This document shows positions 1 to 10,626 of a stretch of DNA of 64,000 nucleotides, piece by piece. The DNA lies in the NCBI RefSeq assembly GCF_019748715.1, contig NZ_JACLBZ010000002.1, positions 62,001-126,000 on the forward strand. The letters run 5' to 3'. Position numbers and translations under genes: made by a program. Origin of the DNA: Sporosarcina aquimarina (GTDB lineage Bacteria > Bacillota > Bacilli > Bacillales_A > Planococcaceae). The notes under the pieces were generated by a model. It did not search any database. It saw only the letters and a program-made list of their open reading frames with translations, and was not told where the DNA came from. Position 1 is the first letter of the stretch; the number at the start of each line of letters is the position of its first letter.

Positions 1-465
1 AAATGCATTTTGATGACGTGCCAGCTCCTCCATACGGGTTTTATCACCTAATATGCTACCGCCGGTCAACGTCGAACTAGGATCAACCGCGAGCACTGCG
101 ACTTTATAGCCCATATCGGCAAGCATCAAACCAAAGGCTTCGATAAATGTACTTTTACCTGCACCGGGAACTCCTGTAATGCCAATTCGAATACAATTAC
201 CAGTCTTCGGTAACAGTTTTGTCAAAATATCTTGTCCTAATCGCTTATCACTCTGTTTTGTACTTTCCAACAATGTAATTCCCTTGGCCAAATGCAAGCG
301 TGAACCATTTTCAATTTCCGTGCGTAAAGAATCAAGGTTTGTATCGGTGGGATCTTTCTTAACAAAGCGTTTACGTGAAGAGGCAACAAACCCATCATGT
401 GTCGATTCTATTCCGCGCATCACATGCATTGCTGAATCATCTCGTCCGTTTTGCCTGTTCGTCAA
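1..465 (-). CDS. meaB: MeaB, methylmalonyl-CoA mutase-associated GTPase (3' end beyond the window)
   Basis: Partial gene: 155 codons are visible before the window edge. The P-loop reads [12 protein letters not shown] near residue 96 and is followed by VLAVDPSS, the pattern of the MeaB/ArgK G3E GTPases. These proteins load, protect and reactivate the adenosylcobalamin cofactor of methylmalonyl-CoA mutase, which fits the position directly after mutB. The start is taken as TTG overlapping the mutB stop (TTGA), with AGGAAGTG upstream as ribosome binding site. This implies translational coupling as the last visible gene of a mutA-mutB-meaB operon. The frame is open to position 1. Confidence 0.9.
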   Translation of the reverse strand, partial: MTNRQNGRDDSAMHVMRGIESTHDGFVASSRKRFVKKDPTDTNLDSLRTEIENGSRLHLAKGITLLESTKQSDKRLGQDILTKLLPKTGNCIRIGITGVPGAGKSTFIEAFGLMLADMGYKVAVLAVDPSSTLTGGSILGDKTRMEELARHQNAF

Positions 466-2618
466 TCCATCACTTCCTCATAACCTAACTGTCGGTAGAT
501 TTCCTCAATTACTTTTTGAGCCGCCACCGGAATCACCGTACCCGGCCCAAAGATTGCGGAAGCGCCATTCTTACGCAAGAAATCATAATCTTGCGCAGGT
601 ATTACCCCACCGACGACGACTAAAATATCTTCGCGCCCGATTTTCTTTAACTCTTCCCGCAATGTCGGCACCAATGTCTTATGACCTGCCGCCAGCGAAC
701 TAACTCCGATCACGTGAACATCGTTTTCTGCTGCCTGCAGCGCGGTTTCTTCCGGAGTCTGAAATAAGGGTCCGATATCCACGTCGAATCCTAAATCTGC
801 AAATGAAGATGCAATTACTTTCGCTCCGCGGTCATGTCCATCCTGCCCCATTTTGGCAATCAAGATCCGCGGACGGCGCCCTTCATTTTCAAGAAACTCG
901 TCTGTCATGTCTTTAACTTCCTGAATCTCTTCTTCATTGGAGAAGTTGGAACTGTATACACCACTCACTGAACGGATCACCGCCTTATGTCTGCCCGATA
1001 CAGATTCAATTGCATCTGAAATTTCACCGATTGTCGCACGCGCCCTCGCTGCATCGACTGCCAATGCCAGCAAGTTGCCTTCTCCACTTTCAGCAGATTG
1101 CTTAATCGCCGACAGTGCAGCTTGGACATCTTGTTCATTACGACTCTCTTTCATTTCGTTAATACGGTCTATTTGCTTTTGGCGCACAAGTGTATTGTCG
1201 ATATCTAAAATATCGATTGCATCTTCCGTATCGAGTCGGTATTTATTTACGCCTACGATTGTTTCTGCACGCGAATCAATTTTAGCTTGGCGTTTCGCAG
1301 CCGCTTCTTCAATCTTCATTTTCGGCAACCCTGTCTCGATTGCTTCTGCCATGCCGCCTAACGACTCGATTTCCTCTATTAAGTCCCAAGCTTTCTCCAT
1401 CAATTCTTCCGTCAATTTCTCTACATAATAGGAGCCGCCCCACGGATCGATTACTTTTGTCATCATCGTCTCTTCTTGCAAGAACAATTGAGTATTCCGT
1501 GCGATTCGTGCAGAGAAGTCTGTCGGCAATGCAATTGCTTCGTCCAGCGCATTCGTATGCAAGGACTGAGTATGGCCCATCGCTGCTGCATTTGCTTCCA
1601 CTAGCGTACGTGTGACGTTATTGAATGGATCTTGCTCTGTCAAACTCCAACCGGAAGTTTGTGAATGAGTACGCAAAGCAAGCGTTTTCGGGTTTTTCGG
1701 ATCAAACGACTGCATCATCTGCGCCCAAATTTTGCGTGCCGCTCTCATTTTCGCTATTTCCATGAAGTAGTTCATACCGATCGCCCAGAAAAATGACAAT
1801 CGCGGAGCAAAGGAATCAATGTCAATTCCTGCCTGCAATCCGGTACGGACATATTCGAGACCATCCGCGAGCGTATAAGCAAGTTCAATATCCGCTGTCG
1901 CTCCGGCTTCCTGCATATGATAGCCTGAAATAGAGATGGAGTTAAACTTCGGCATGTTTTGGGAAGTATAAGCGAATATATCTGCGATAATCCGCATGGA
2001 CATGGCTGGTGGGAAAATATACGTGTTCCGCACCATGTATTCCTTTAAAATATCATTTTGGATAGTTCCTGACAGTTTTTCAGGAGAGACGCCTTGCTCC
2101 TCTGCCGCTACGATATAAAATGCCATGATCGGTAAGACTGCGCCGTTCATTGTCATCGAGACAGACATTTGATCAAGCGGGATTCCGTCAAACAAAATCT
2201 TCATATCTTCAATTGAATCAATCGCAACACCTGCTTTTCCCACATCACCTGTTACACGCGGGTGGTCGGAGTCGTAACCTCGGTGGGTTGCCAAGTCAAA
2301 AGCGACAGATAATCCTTTCTGTCCCATTGCGAGATTTCGGCGATAAAAAGCATTACTCTCTTCAGCAGTCGAGAAGCCCGCATATTGTCTAACCGTCCAT
2401 GGCCGTGCCACATACATCGTTGGATAGGGACCGCGTGTATTCGGTGCGATTCCAGGATAATCGGATAAATGTTCCGTTGATTTAATGTCTTTTGAAGTAT
2501 AAACCGGCGATACAGCAATTCCTTCATTGGTCGTAAAAGCTTCTTTAGACTGCGTCTGTTGTGACAGCTCATTCAATGATCGTTCAAGATCCACTTTACG
2601 AAAATTTGGTTTACTCAA
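462..2618 (-). CDS. mutB: Methylmalonyl-CoA mutase large (catalytic) subunit
   Basis: 718 residues. Converts (R)-methylmalonyl-CoA to succinyl-CoA with adenosylcobalamin. The N-terminal TIM-barrel substrate domain is recognisable ([11 protein letters not shown]-type and [16 protein letters not shown] motifs). The C-terminal cobalamin-binding domain carries MGQDGHDRG, the DxHxxG signature whose His ligates cobalt. The start chosen is TTG ([10 protein letters not shown]), because AAAGGAGG lies just upstream and the codon overlaps the mutA stop. A longer ATG start at 2654 would lie inside mutA without a good ribosome binding site. Pairs with MutA as an alpha-beta dimer, and feeds propionyl-CoA carbon from Val/Ile breakdown into the TCA cycle. 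Confidence 0.96.
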   Translation of the reverse strand: MSKPNFRKVDLERSLNELSQQTQSKEAFTTNEGIAVSPVYTSKDIKSTEHLSDYPGIAPNTRGPYPTMYVARPWTVRQYAGFSTAEESNAFYRRNLAMGQKGLSVAFDLATHRGYDSDHPRVTGDVGKAGVAIDSIEDMKILFDGIPLDQMSVSMTMNGAVLPIMAFYIVAAEEQGVSPEKLSGTIQNDILKEYMVRNTYIFPPAMSMRIIADIFAYTSQNMPKFNSISISGYHMQEAGATADIELAYTLADGLEYVRTGLQAGIDIDSFAPRLSFFWAIGMNYFMEIAKMRAARKIWAQMMQSFDPKNPKTLALRTHSQTSGWSLTEQDPFNNVTRTLVEANAAAMGHTQSLHTNALDEAIALPTDFSARIARNTQLFLQEETMMTKVIDPWGGSYYVEKLTEELMEKAWDLIEEIESLGGMAEAIETGLPKMKIEEAAAKRQAKIDSRAETIVGVNKYRLDTEDAIDILDIDNTLVRQKQIDRINEMKESRNEQDVQAALSAIKQSAESGEGNLLALAVDAARARATIGEISDAIESVSGRHKAVIRSVSGVYSSNFSNEEEIQEVKDMTDEFLENEGRRPRILIAKMGQDGHDRGAKVIASSFADLGFDVDIGPLFQTPEETALQAAENDVHVIGVSSLAAGHKTLVPTLREELKKIGREDILVVVGGVIPAQDYDFLRKNGASAIFGPGTVIPVAAQKVIEEIYRQLGYEEVMD

Positions 2619-4284
2619 CTGAATGACCTCCTTTCTTGATGTCTGCAATTTCATTTAGCTTAGCTATTTTATCTTGACCGGCAAAAATGAAGCCATGCAA
2701 TCCATTTGCAATCCACTGACCGGAAACTTCTTGATCATATTTTCCAGCAACATCGACGATGCATTCGGCTGATTTTTCTTTCAAGAAGTCTGCAACTATA
2801 TCTTCTACTTGTGTTGGAGGTGCGCAAATCACTGCGTAATCCGGCCGTTCTTTTTGAATCCAAACGAGCGCTTGGTCGATTGAATCAAAAGAAGGGCTCC
2901 ATATCGCTTCGATTCCTCCAACTGCCAGAAATCCACTGACAAAGTCCGCACGAGGCTTATAATCTTTCAACGCACCAAAGTTCAGTAAAACGGTCTTTGG
3001 CAGTTCCTCTTTTCGGCTCGCACGTAGATTTTCAAATGGCTCAGCCAAGCGTTTGGAAACCGCAATAGCCGGGGAATGATCAAAATTCGCCTCGGTCAAT
3101 TCCGCATAGACATTCGTTCCGATCAGTGACTTTTTACCGCTAGCTGTCTCTTTTTGCCGATTCGCATACAACACACTAAGTTCGCCAGACTGCAAAAATG
3201 ATTGATAGCCGCCGCTCTCTTCTATCGCTAAAAATTTGTTCCACGCTTTGCGAATCAAGTCCGCTGTCAATGTCTCGATAAAATACGAACCACCTGCCGG
3301 GTCGAGTACTTGATCGATATGCGTCTCTTCCTTCAATATCAACTGGATATTCCGCGCATAGCGATTCGAGCTGGACGAAGTGCCTGTCAGCACGTCATGC
3401 GGAAGCACCGTCAACCAATCCGCTCCTCCAAGAACAGCAGCGAACGCGGAATTCCCGCCACGCAATAAATTAACGTATGGGTCGAGTTTCGAATAAGAGC
3501 GCAAGGAAGTAATCGCAAGTAATGGGACTTGCTTCGGATCTTCGACTCCGTACGCTTCATTAAATAATTTCCATAACACACGGAAAGCACGGAATTTCGC
3601 AATTTCCATAAAGAAATGCGTATCTGTAGCAAAACGGGCATAAAATCCATTTGTAAATTCTTCAAAAGTCGCAGCTTCTTCGGCAAGTTCAGCGGCAATA
3701 GCCAGACTTACAGCTAGTTCCGTAACCGCATCGGCTCCTTCATGATGCGCTAACCAGAGATCTGCCCCTTTCGTCTTGATTTCAGAAAATCCTTCTGGCA
3801 AAACGCCGATGCTGCTAGTAAAGATACCCTTTACATTTCCACGATCCTGTAAGTCCACAAATGTAAAGGCTTGCAAAATAGGATCCTCTTTTTCAATCTC
3901 TGTAAAAAGAATCGGATATTTCGTCAGCAACTCCGCCAACTCCCGCAAATCCTGCTCACGCCAGAACAGAGGCGTTAAACCATTGTAAACGATAGCTTGG
4001 TTGCCTCTTTCCAATGATTCTTTTAAATTCAACAGAAACTGCTGCCCATTTTCTGCACTGACAGGTTGCGCGATCGTCCATCCAAAATGAGGCTTCGTAA
4101 CGCGTGAAACCTTTTGCTGATCCAGATGCTCTTTCGTGTACAGGGGCATCAAATCAATTCCTTCTGCCGTCTTTGTACGTAGCGATTCAAAAGGTTTCCC
4201 TTTTAGCGATTGCACAGCAGCATGTTCCCAGTCTTCGTAAGAAGGTGCTGTAAATGTGAATGTTTTCATTTTATGTATAGGCAT
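2611..4284 (-). CDS. mutA: Methylmalonyl-CoA mutase small subunit
   Basis: 557 residues, homologous to MutB over the barrel domain. The C-terminal cobalamin-like domain has lost the DxHxxG ligand motif, as in other MutA proteins, so it is the structural, non-catalytic subunit. The start is the ATG giving [11 protein letters not shown], preceded by GGAAGGAGCACCATT; upstream in-frame codons lie across a terminator and are unlikely to be translated. First gene of mutA-mutB-meaB. Two hairpins separate it from bkdB, so it probably has its own promoter, which I could not pinpoint. Confidence 0.94.
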   Translation of the reverse strand: MPIHKMKTFTFTAPSYEDWEHAAVQSLKGKPFESLRTKTAEGIDLMPLYTKEHLDQQKVSRVTKPHFGWTIAQPVSAENGQQFLLNLKESLERGNQAIVYNGLTPLFWREQDLRELAELLTKYPILFTEIEKEDPILQAFTFVDLQDRGNVKGIFTSSIGVLPEGFSEIKTKGADLWLAHHEGADAVTELAVSLAIAAELAEEAATFEEFTNGFYARFATDTHFFMEIAKFRAFRVLWKLFNEAYGVEDPKQVPLLAITSLRSYSKLDPYVNLLRGGNSAFAAVLGGADWLTVLPHDVLTGTSSSSNRYARNIQLILKEETHIDQVLDPAGGSYFIETLTADLIRKAWNKFLAIEESGGYQSFLQSGELSVLYANRQKETASGKKSLIGTNVYAELTEANFDHSPAIAVSKRLAEPFENLRASRKEELPKTVLLNFGALKDYKPRADFVSGFLAVGGIEAIWSPSFDSIDQALVWIQKERPDYAVICAPPTQVEDIVADFLKEKSAECIVDVAGKYDQEVSGQWIANGLHGFIFAGQDKIAKLNEIADIKKGGHSVE

Positions 4285-4351
4285 AATGGTGCTCCTTCCC
4301 TCTTTTAAACCATCTATGTTTCTAGTGTACCGTAGAGAGCTATATGAAGAA

Positions 4352-4382
4352 AGAGAAAAATCAGAAGTTTTCTCCTGATTTT
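4352..4382 (-). terminator. Second of two tandem terminator hairpins after bkdB
   Basis: On the minus strand an 11-bp stem (AAAATCAGGAG with CTTCTGATTTT, one G-U pair, AAAA loop) ends in a T-rich tract. It follows the hairpin at 4396-4435 and lies upstream of mutA. Confidence 0.6.
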
Positions 4383-4395
4383 CTAAATCATTCCT

Positions 4396-4435
4396 AAAAA
4401 ACAACCTTCAGGTGTTAGACTGAAAGTTGTTTTTT
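4396..4435 (-). terminator. Rho-independent terminator of the bkd operon
   Basis: A hairpin with arms ACAACCTTCAG and CTGAAAGTTGT around an 8-nt loop, followed by TTTTTT on the minus strand, begins 2 nt after the bkdB stop. Confidence 0.85.
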
Positions 4436-4436
4436 C

Positions 4437-5762
4437 TCAATAAAGTGATGTCGTTTCTTTTGACATATTTTCCAATAACTCTTTTATGCGTGCCAGGAAA
4501 CGACCGCATACTAAACCATCCAATACACGATGATCTAAAGATAAGCATAAATTGACGATATCACGCACAGCTACCATCCCATTATTCATGACAACTGGCC
4601 GCTTAACGATCGTCTCCACTTGCAAAATAGCGGCCTGAGGGTAATTTATAATCCCCATAGACTGTACAGAACCGAACGAACCTGTGTTGTTAACGGTGAA
4701 TGTGCCGCCTTGCATGTCTTTCGTCTGCAATTTGCCGTTGCGGACTTTCCCTGCCAGTTCATGTATATCACGCGCAAGTGCCTTGATCGTTTTTTCATCT
4801 GTTTGTTTGATGACCGGTACATACAAAGCATCATCTGTCGCTACAGCAATCGAGATATTGACATCTTTTTTCATGATGATCTTATCCCCTGCCCACATAG
4901 AATTAACGGCAGGGAATTCCTTCAATGCCTGGGAAACAGCTTTGATGAAGAATGCAAAGTAGGTTAAATTAAAGCCTTCTTTTTCTTTAAATTCAGCTTT
5001 CACATTTTCTCGCAACAATACCAGGTCTGTTACATCTACTTCCAACATCATCCATGCGTGCGGAGCTTCCGTTACTGAACGAACCATATTTTTGGCGATG
5101 GCACGTCGGACACTCGTCACAGGAATCTCGATATCCCCATTTTCGAGTTGAATAGTTGGTGTAATGTCTTGCTCAATTCCGGACTGTCTATCGTTAGAAG
5201 AAGCTAATTCTTGCTGTGCCGGCTGTTCTTGTTTGGAAGGAACTTCCGGCTGTTCATACGCGGAATTTCCTCCGCCATCAATGAACGCTAGAATATCTTT
5301 CCTCGTAATTCTGCCTTCACGACCTGTTCCTACCACTTGCTTCAGATCAATATCGTGTTCTTGCGACAGTTTTAAGACAGCAGGCGAATATCTTCCAGCC
5401 GCTTTCCCTATAGCTGCTGGTTTCGCAGGTTGTTTCTCTTTCGGCTGTTCTGCTCTTTGATCTTCAGCTGGCTGGACATTTTTTTGAACAGATGCTTCGA
5501 CAACTGGTTTTTGCCCGGTCTCTTCTGCTTCAATCAGACAAACCGTTTCGCCAACTTCTATCGTCTCGCCTTCTTGTGCGACAATTTCAGTGATTTTACC
5601 AGCAAATGAAGATGGAATTTCGGCTGTCACTTTATCCGTTGTAACTTCCGCTAATGCATCATATTTGCTAACCGTATCACCGACTCCGACTAACCACTTT
5701 TCAATCGTACCTTCTGTCACACTCTCACCGAGCTGTGGCATGGTAATTTTTTCAATCCCCAT
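4437..5762 (-). CDS. bkdB: Branched-chain alpha-keto acid dehydrogenase E2 (lipoamide acyltransferase)
   Basis: 441 residues; core of the BKD complex, transferring the acyl group from lipoate to CoA. Order of domains: N-terminal lipoyl domain (about 1-80, lipoylated Lys in the TTDKVTAE motif), a Pro/Ala/Glu/Lys/Gln-rich linker, a peripheral subunit-binding domain (about 120-160), another linker, and the catalytic domain ending with LSLDHRVLDG, which holds the active-site His. Ribosome binding site AAGGAGGCG before the ATG. Last gene of bcd-lpdV-bkdAA-bkdAB-bkdB, with a terminator directly after it. Needs lipoate, whose pathway enzyme LipM is encoded at about 38.1 kb. Confidence 0.96.
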   Translation of the reverse strand: MGIEKITMPQLGESVTEGTIEKWLVGVGDTVSKYDALAEVTTDKVTAEIPSSFAGKITEIVAQEGETIEVGETVCLIEAEETGQKPVVEASVQKNVQPAEDQRAEQPKEKQPAKPAAIGKAAGRYSPAVLKLSQEHDIDLKQVVGTGREGRITRKDILAFIDGGGNSAYEQPEVPSKQEQPAQQELASSNDRQSGIEQDITPTIQLENGDIEIPVTSVRRAIAKNMVRSVTEAPHAWMMLEVDVTDLVLLRENVKAEFKEKEGFNLTYFAFFIKAVSQALKEFPAVNSMWAGDKIIMKKDVNISIAVATDDALYVPVIKQTDEKTIKALARDIHELAGKVRNGKLQTKDMQGGTFTVNNTGSFGSVQSMGIINYPQAAILQVETIVKRPVVMNNGMVAVRDIVNLCLSLDHRVLDGLVCGRFLARIKELLENMSKETTSLY

Positions 5763-5780
5763 AACACACGCCTCCTTAAA

Positions 5781-6764
5781 CTAGAATTCTGCTAATTCCC
5801 TCGCCGCCTGCTCTACTTTTTCCGGATTCATCATGAAGAACTTCTCCATAGAAGGTGCATAAGGCATGGCAGGTACATCAGGTGCTGCTAACCGTTTAAT
5901 CGGAGCATCCAGTTCGAATAGGCAATGTTCGGCAATGATAGCGGAAACCTCGCTCATGATGCTGCCTTCGAGATTATCTTCCGTCACTAGCAACACTTTC
6001 CCCGTCTTCGAAGCTGCTTCGATGATCGCTTCACGGTCTAACGGATAGACAGTACGCAAATCCAGGATATGGGCTGAAATGCCGTCTTCCGCCAATCGTT
6101 CTGCTGCTTGCAAAGCAAAATGGACACACAGACCATAGGTGATGATGGTCAGATCATCCCCCTCACGTTTACAATCTGCCTTGCCGATTGGAAGAACATA
6201 ATCTTCATCCGGAACTTCCCCTTTGATTAAACGATAAGCCCGCTTATGTTCAAAGAATAGCACTGGATCTTCATCCCGCACAGCTGCTTTCAACAGTCCC
6301 TTGGCGTCATAAGGCGTGGATGGGATGACGATTTTCAACCCCGGCGTCGAGGCGAACATCGATTCAACCGATTGCGAGTGATAGAGTGCACCGTGCACTC
6401 CGCCGCCGAATGGAGCTCGTATCACGACTGGGCAAGACCAATCATTGTTCGAACGATATCGAATCTTTGCCGCTTCAGAAACGATTTGATTGACTGCAGG
6501 CATGATGAAATCTGCAAATTGCATTTCCGCAATTGGACGCATCCCATACATCGCTGCACCAATCGCAACACCAGCAATTGCCGATTCCGCAAGAGGCGTA
6601 TCCAGAGAACGATATTCTCCAAACTGATCGTAGAGTCCGGTCGTCGCTTTAAATACACCGCCTTTTCGTCCGACATCTTCCCCTAGTACGAATACCTGAT
6701 CATCACGTTCCATTTCTTCTTTCATCGCTAAGTTGATGGCATCTATAAATGAACGAACGGTCAT
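5781..6764 (-). CDS. bkdAB: Branched-chain alpha-keto acid dehydrogenase E1 beta subunit
   Basis: 327 residues, the usual length. Transketolase pyrimidine-binding and C-terminal domains; typical motifs are LGEDVGRKGGVF near the N terminus and MQFADFIMPA near residue 80. With BkdAA it forms the thiamine-diphosphate E1 that decarboxylates the keto acids of Val, Leu and Ile. Its start codon touches the bkdAA stop, so the two subunits are probably translationally coupled; bkdB follows after 18 nt. Confidence 0.95.
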   Translation of the reverse strand: MTVRSFIDAINLAMKEEMERDDQVFVLGEDVGRKGGVFKATTGLYDQFGEYRSLDTPLAESAIAGVAIGAAMYGMRPIAEMQFADFIMPAVNQIVSEAAKIRYRSNNDWSCPVVIRAPFGGGVHGALYHSQSVESMFASTPGLKIVIPSTPYDAKGLLKAAVRDEDPVLFFEHKRAYRLIKGEVPDEDYVLPIGKADCKREGDDLTIITYGLCVHFALQAAERLAEDGISAHILDLRTVYPLDREAIIEAASKTGKVLLVTEDNLEGSIMSEVSAIIAEHCLFELDAPIKRLAAPDVPAMPYAPSMEKFFMMNPEKVEQAARELAEF

Positions 6765-7768
6765 TAGGCTTCGCCTCCCTTTTCATCATACACATAGCGC
6801 AATGCATGTTCAGGTTTTGCGTAAGGAGCCAATTCCGCATATTCCGTGGCCTCATCTACAATTTGGTTGACCCGTTCTTCTATTTCATTGTGCTTTTCCT
6901 CGGTCAATACATTTGCTTCTTGTAAGTAATGGATAAATGTCAGTAACGGATCCAACTTCTTTTCGTTTTCCAATTCTTCCGCATCTCTGTACAGGCGTTG
7001 ATCATCATCAGATGAATGTGCTGTCAGACGATAACACACCGCTTCTACCAATGTTGGTCCCTCTCCGCTTCTTGCGCGGTCTGCCGCTTTTTTAACTGCT
7101 TCATAGACATTCAGAGGGTCCGTACCGTCAATCGTTACGCCCGGCATGCCATAGCCTACTGCGCGATCCGAAACATGTTCACAAGCAAGTTGTTTACTGG
7201 CAGGAACAGAAATGGCATATTTATTGTTTTCAACCATCACCACGGTCGGCAATTTATGGACTCCTGCAAAGTTCATCCCTTCATGGAAATCTCCTTGATT
7301 CGATGAACCTTCGCCTAACGTCACAAAAGTGATAAAATCTTCTTTATTCATTTTAGCCGCAAGCGCTACTCCAACTGCATGCGGTAATTGAGTCGTAACA
7401 GGAGATGAACCTGTTAAAATCCTATTTTTACGCTGGCCGAAATGACCTGGCATTTGTCGACCACCCGAGTTTGGATCTTCGGCTTTTGCAAAAGCTGACA
7501 ACATCAACTCTTTAGGTGTCATACCAAAATGCAAGACTACACCCATGTCCCGATAATAAGGTGCAATCCAGTCTTTCTCATGATTCAGCGCAAATGCAGC
7601 GCCAACTTGAGCCGCTTCCTGCCCTTGACACGAGATGACAAATGGGATTTTTCCTGAACGATTCAACAACCACATCCGTTCATCCAAGCGACGAGCCATT
7701 AACATGGTCTCGTACATTTGTAAAACCGCTTCATCTGTCAATCCTAATTCAATGTGCCGATTGTTCAT
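6764..7768 (-). CDS. bkdAA: Branched-chain alpha-keto acid dehydrogenase E1 alpha subunit
   Basis: 334 residues. The thiamine-diphosphate motif region is clear (GEGSSNQGDFHEGMNFA, the GDG-type Mg/ThDP site), as is the regulatory-loop region YRLTAHSSDDD. Carries out the decarboxylation step of the BKD complex. Lies 13 nt after lpdV and overlaps the first base of bkdAB, as expected for a co-transcribed E1 pair. Confidence 0.95.
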   Translation of the reverse strand: MNNRHIELGLTDEAVLQMYETMLMARRLDERMWLLNRSGKIPFVISCQGQEAAQVGAAFALNHEKDWIAPYYRDMGVVLHFGMTPKELMLSAFAKAEDPNSGGRQMPGHFGQRKNRILTGSSPVTTQLPHAVGVALAAKMNKEDFITFVTLGEGSSNQGDFHEGMNFAGVHKLPTVVMVENNKYAISVPASKQLACEHVSDRAVGYGMPGVTIDGTDPLNVYEAVKKAADRARSGEGPTLVEAVCYRLTAHSSDDDQRLYRDAEELENEKKLDPLLTFIHYLQEANVLTEEKHNEIEERVNQIVDEATEYAELAPYAKPEHALRYVYDEKGGEA

Positions 7769-7781
7769 TTCGCTTCCCCCT

Positions 7782-9209
7782 TTACATATGAATGGCGAGT
7801 CCTTCTACAGCTAGTGCCGCTTCACTGAATGCTTCTGACAGTGTTGGATGGGGATGAATGGTCGTGGAAACTTCCCAAGGTATCGCATTCAGCACCATGG
7901 CGAGCCCCGCTTCAGAAATGAGGTCCGTGACATGCGGACCTACCATATGAACACCTAAAATATCATTGGATTGTTGATCCACTATAATTTTGACAAATCC
8001 ATCCGAATGTCCATTTACCAAAGCTTTTCCATTCGCTTTGAACGGGAATTTACCGATTTTCACTGCTAAGCCGCTGTTCTTTGCCTGCTGTTCAGTCAAA
8101 CCTACAGCAGCCGTTTCAGGAAATGAGTAGACACATCTAGGTACCAACTCATAATCGATCGAGTCTCGCGTGATCCCCGCGATATGATCGACAGCAAATA
8201 GTCCTTCATGCTCCGCGACATGCGCTAATTGAAGGCCGCCGATGACATCGCCGATCGCATAAATATGCTGATCTTTCGTTTGATAGGTTTTGGCAGTCTG
8301 AATAAACCCATTCTCTACCTGAATATCCGTGTTCTGAAGCCCGATGTCATCTGTGACCGGTGACCGTCCAACAGAAACAAGCAGTTTTTCACTGCTGACC
8401 GACTGTACGTCTTCCCCTATTTTATAAGAGATCGTCACGCTATCCGTTCTTTTCTGGAGAGTGTCGGTCTTGATATCGGCCCCTAATGCAAATGTGACGC
8501 CACGCTTTTCTAATGCTTTTTGTACAGTTAGCGCCACTTCGCGATCCTCAGTAGCTAAAATCTGCTTCAAACGATCAAGAACTGTTACTTTGACACCAAA
8601 ATCATTCAGCATGGATGCCCATTCAATACCAATCACTCCACCGCCTATGATTGTAATCGAAGCTGGGAGGTCCTTCATTGCAAGTGCACCGTCTGAAGTC
8701 AACACTTGTTGTTCGTCAATGTCCAGTCCAGGCAGCGTTTTCGGTTTTGACCCGGTCGCTATGATTAAATTCTTTAATAATAAAATTTCATTTTCTTGAC
8801 CATTGTCCATCTCTACTGAAATGGTTCCAGGCATAGGAGAGAAAATGGAAGCTCCAAGGATTCTTCCCTTTCCTTGAAAGACGTCAATTTTTCCCTTTTT
8901 CATTAAACTTTGGATGCCTGCATGTAATTGATCCACGATTTTATTCTTTCTTTTTTGCACTTGAGGGAAATCTAACGAGACCTCACCTGTTTTGACACCA
9001 AATTCGTCCGCTTCTTCACGAGCAAGGCGGTATACTTCTGCACTTTTCAGCATCGCCTTGCTTGGAATGCATCCATTATGCAAGCACGTTCCGCCTAGCT
9101 TTGATTTTTCCACGATGGCTGTTTTTAAGCCGAGCTGGGCTGCACGGATGGCTGCCACGTACCCGCCAGTTCCGCCGCCTAAGATCACTAAGTCGTATTC
9201 ATTGCTCAA
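7782..9209 (-). CDS. lpdV: Dihydrolipoyl dehydrogenase (E3) of the BKD complex
   Basis: 475 residues. Re-oxidises dihydrolipoamide on BkdB using FAD and NAD. Visible motifs: FAD-binding GGGTGGYVAA, redox-active disulfide GGTCLHNGCIPSK, NAD-binding GGGVIGIEWA, and the C-terminal dimer-interface HPHPTLSE with the catalytic His. The TTG start (MSNEYDLVILGGG) is chosen because GGAAGGGG precedes it at good spacing and it gives the family N terminus; the longer frame up to 9278 would run into the bcd-lpdV spacer without a ribosome site. Confidence 0.95.
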   Translation of the reverse strand: MSNEYDLVILGGGTGGYVAAIRAAQLGLKTAIVEKSKLGGTCLHNGCIPSKAMLKSAEVYRLAREEADEFGVKTGEVSLDFPQVQKRKNKIVDQLHAGIQSLMKKGKIDVFQGKGRILGASIFSPMPGTISVEMDNGQENEILLLKNLIIATGSKPKTLPGLDIDEQQVLTSDGALAMKDLPASITIIGGGVIGIEWASMLNDFGVKVTVLDRLKQILATEDREVALTVQKALEKRGVTFALGADIKTDTLQKRTDSVTISYKIGEDVQSVSSEKLLVSVGRSPVTDDIGLQNTDIQVENGFIQTAKTYQTKDQHIYAIGDVIGGLQLAHVAEHEGLFAVDHIAGITRDSIDYELVPRCVYSFPETAAVGLTEQQAKNSGLAVKIGKFPFKANGKALVNGHSDGFVKIIVDQQSNDILGVHMVGPHVTDLISEAGLAMVLNAIPWEVSTTIHPHPTLSEAFSEAALAVEGLAIHM

Positions 9210-9324
9210 AATATAGGACCCCTTCCATCTATGTTTTGAATGTCCTACTGTAAAGAAAGCACGCAATTTCAGCGGCATACAGTTTACTAGCTGTCTGCCG
9301 CTTCCTTTACTTAGGTAGTACTAT

Positions 9325-10422
9325 TTATTTTTTATTTGAAAGAATGTTCTTTTCGTTGCGCAAGAAGGTGTTTCTCGTTGCGCCCACTCTTGCGATCCGT
9401 TCTTCTGCTAAACGATCGGCAGCCTGATAGGAAGGAATGCTGTCTCTTTTTGAAATTTCAAAGATCTTGGCGATTGTATCGTAAATTCCTTCGACACGCT
9501 TCAATGCGCGTTCTTTATTGTATCCTATGAGTTCGTCTGCCACGTTGATGACGCCGCCAGAATTAATGACATAATCCGGTGCGTAAACGATTCCCATTTC
9601 ATGCAGGCGATCTCCATGCTCCGGTGCTTTCAATTGGTTATTGGCTGATCCAGCGATCACTTTCACTTTAAATTGCGGGATCGTTTCATCATTGATGACG
9701 GCGCCTAGTGCACATGGAGCGAAGATATCTGCTTCCTGAGAATAGATTTCATCCGTCTCGACAGCCTTTGCATCGAATGCTTCTACTGCGCATTGAACTG
9801 CTTGCTTATTTATATCAGCAACGATCAGATGAGCACCTTCATTATGTAAATACTCACATAAAGTATACGCTACATTTCCGACACCTTGGACCGCAATCGT
9901 TTTGCCTTTCAATGAATCATCGCCAAAAGCTTCTTTGGCAGCAGCTTTCATCCCTTTGTAAATCCCAAGAGCCGTGACCGGAGATGGATTCCCTGAAGTG
10001 CCTTGACCGGAGGAAATGCCTGTTACATAGTCTGTTTCCAAGTGAATCAAGTCCATATCGAATTCAGTAGTTCCTACGTCTTCAGCTGTAATGTACCGAC
10101 CATTCAAACCTTCGATGTAGCGTCCTAGCGCACGGAATAATTCATCATTTTTATCTTTTTTCGGATCGCCGATAATGACCGTTTTTCCGCCACCTAGATT
10201 TAGACCGGCCGCCGCGTTTTTGTATGTCATTCCTTTTGCTAGACGTAACGCATCTTCAATCGCTGCTTCTTCGCTCTCATACGTCCACATACGCGCACCG
10301 CCTAATGCAGGCCCAAGTGTTGTGTCGTGAATCGCGATGACCGCCTTCAATCCAGATGTTTTATCATAGCAAAGCACCAATTGTTCGTAGTCGTGATCTT
10401 CCATGTAAGTAAACATTTCCAT
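9325..10422 (-). CDS. bcd: Leucine (branched-chain amino acid) dehydrogenase
   Basis: 365 residues, standard for the family. Oxidatively deaminates Leu, Ile and Val to keto acids, the substrates of the BKD complex encoded downstream. Signature motifs: [10 protein letters not shown], the catalytic-Lys segment LGGGKTVI, and a Rossmann fold ([15 protein letters not shown]). Good ribosome binding site GGAGGG before the ATG. Compared with B. subtilis the operon lacks ptb and buk, which convert acyl-CoA to free acids, and the activator gene bkdR is not next to it. Confidence 0.95.
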   Translation of the reverse strand: MEMFTYMEDHDYEQLVLCYDKTSGLKAVIAIHDTTLGPALGGARMWTYESEEAAIEDALRLAKGMTYKNAAAGLNLGGGKTVIIGDPKKDKNDELFRALGRYIEGLNGRYITAEDVGTTEFDMDLIHLETDYVTGISSGQGTSGNPSPVTALGIYKGMKAAAKEAFGDDSLKGKTIAVQGVGNVAYTLCEYLHNEGAHLIVADINKQAVQCAVEAFDAKAVETDEIYSQEADIFAPCALGAVINDETIPQFKVKVIAGSANNQLKAPEHGDRLHEMGIVYAPDYVINSGGVINVADELIGYNKERALKRVEGIYDTIAKIFEISKRDSIPSYQAADRLAEERIARVGATRNTFLRNEKNILSNKK

Positions 10423-10476
10423 TCGTATATCCCTCCAAGTTAGTAAAATAGTATTTGTATGTAATTAATTTTAGAT

Positions 10477-10505
10477 TTCTTACCGCAAGAAAGCAACTTT
10501 GACAA
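10477..10505 (-). promoter_or_regulatory. Possible sigma-A promoter of the bcd-bkd operon
   Basis: TTGTCA, 17-nt spacer, TAAGAA on the minus strand, about 55 nt upstream of bcd. I saw no sigma-54 (-24/-12) site here, although the B. subtilis operon uses one. Confidence 0.4.
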
Positions 10506-10573
10506 ATATCAATATACTTTTCATGCTTGTTAACACAATGTCTATATCTCCATCCTACATGATGCCGCAAGCC

Positions 10574-10601
10574 TTGACAATCCATCCTTACACGGTAAAA
10601 T
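10574..10601 (+). promoter_or_regulatory. Sigma-A promoter of yqzF
   Basis: Consensus TTGACA, 16-nt spacer, TAAAAT, ending 25 nt before the yqzF start. Confidence 0.6.
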
Positions 10602-10626
10602 TAAATAGGATAAGGGGTTGAATCTT

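Noticed and set aside
179-703. Plus-strand open frame of 174 codons over mutB/meaB
   Set aside because: Antisense to two clearly identified genes; no ribosome site and no protein-like pattern.
4285-4351. Sigma-E promoter before mutA
   Set aside because: A TCATATA and a TACACTA are present, but the spacing (about 11 nt) and the -10 box do not fit the consensus.
10423-10626. Sigma-54 promoter for the bkd operon, as in B. subtilis
   Set aside because: No GG-N10-GC type -24/-12 site was found upstream of bcd; a sigma-A-like site fits better.
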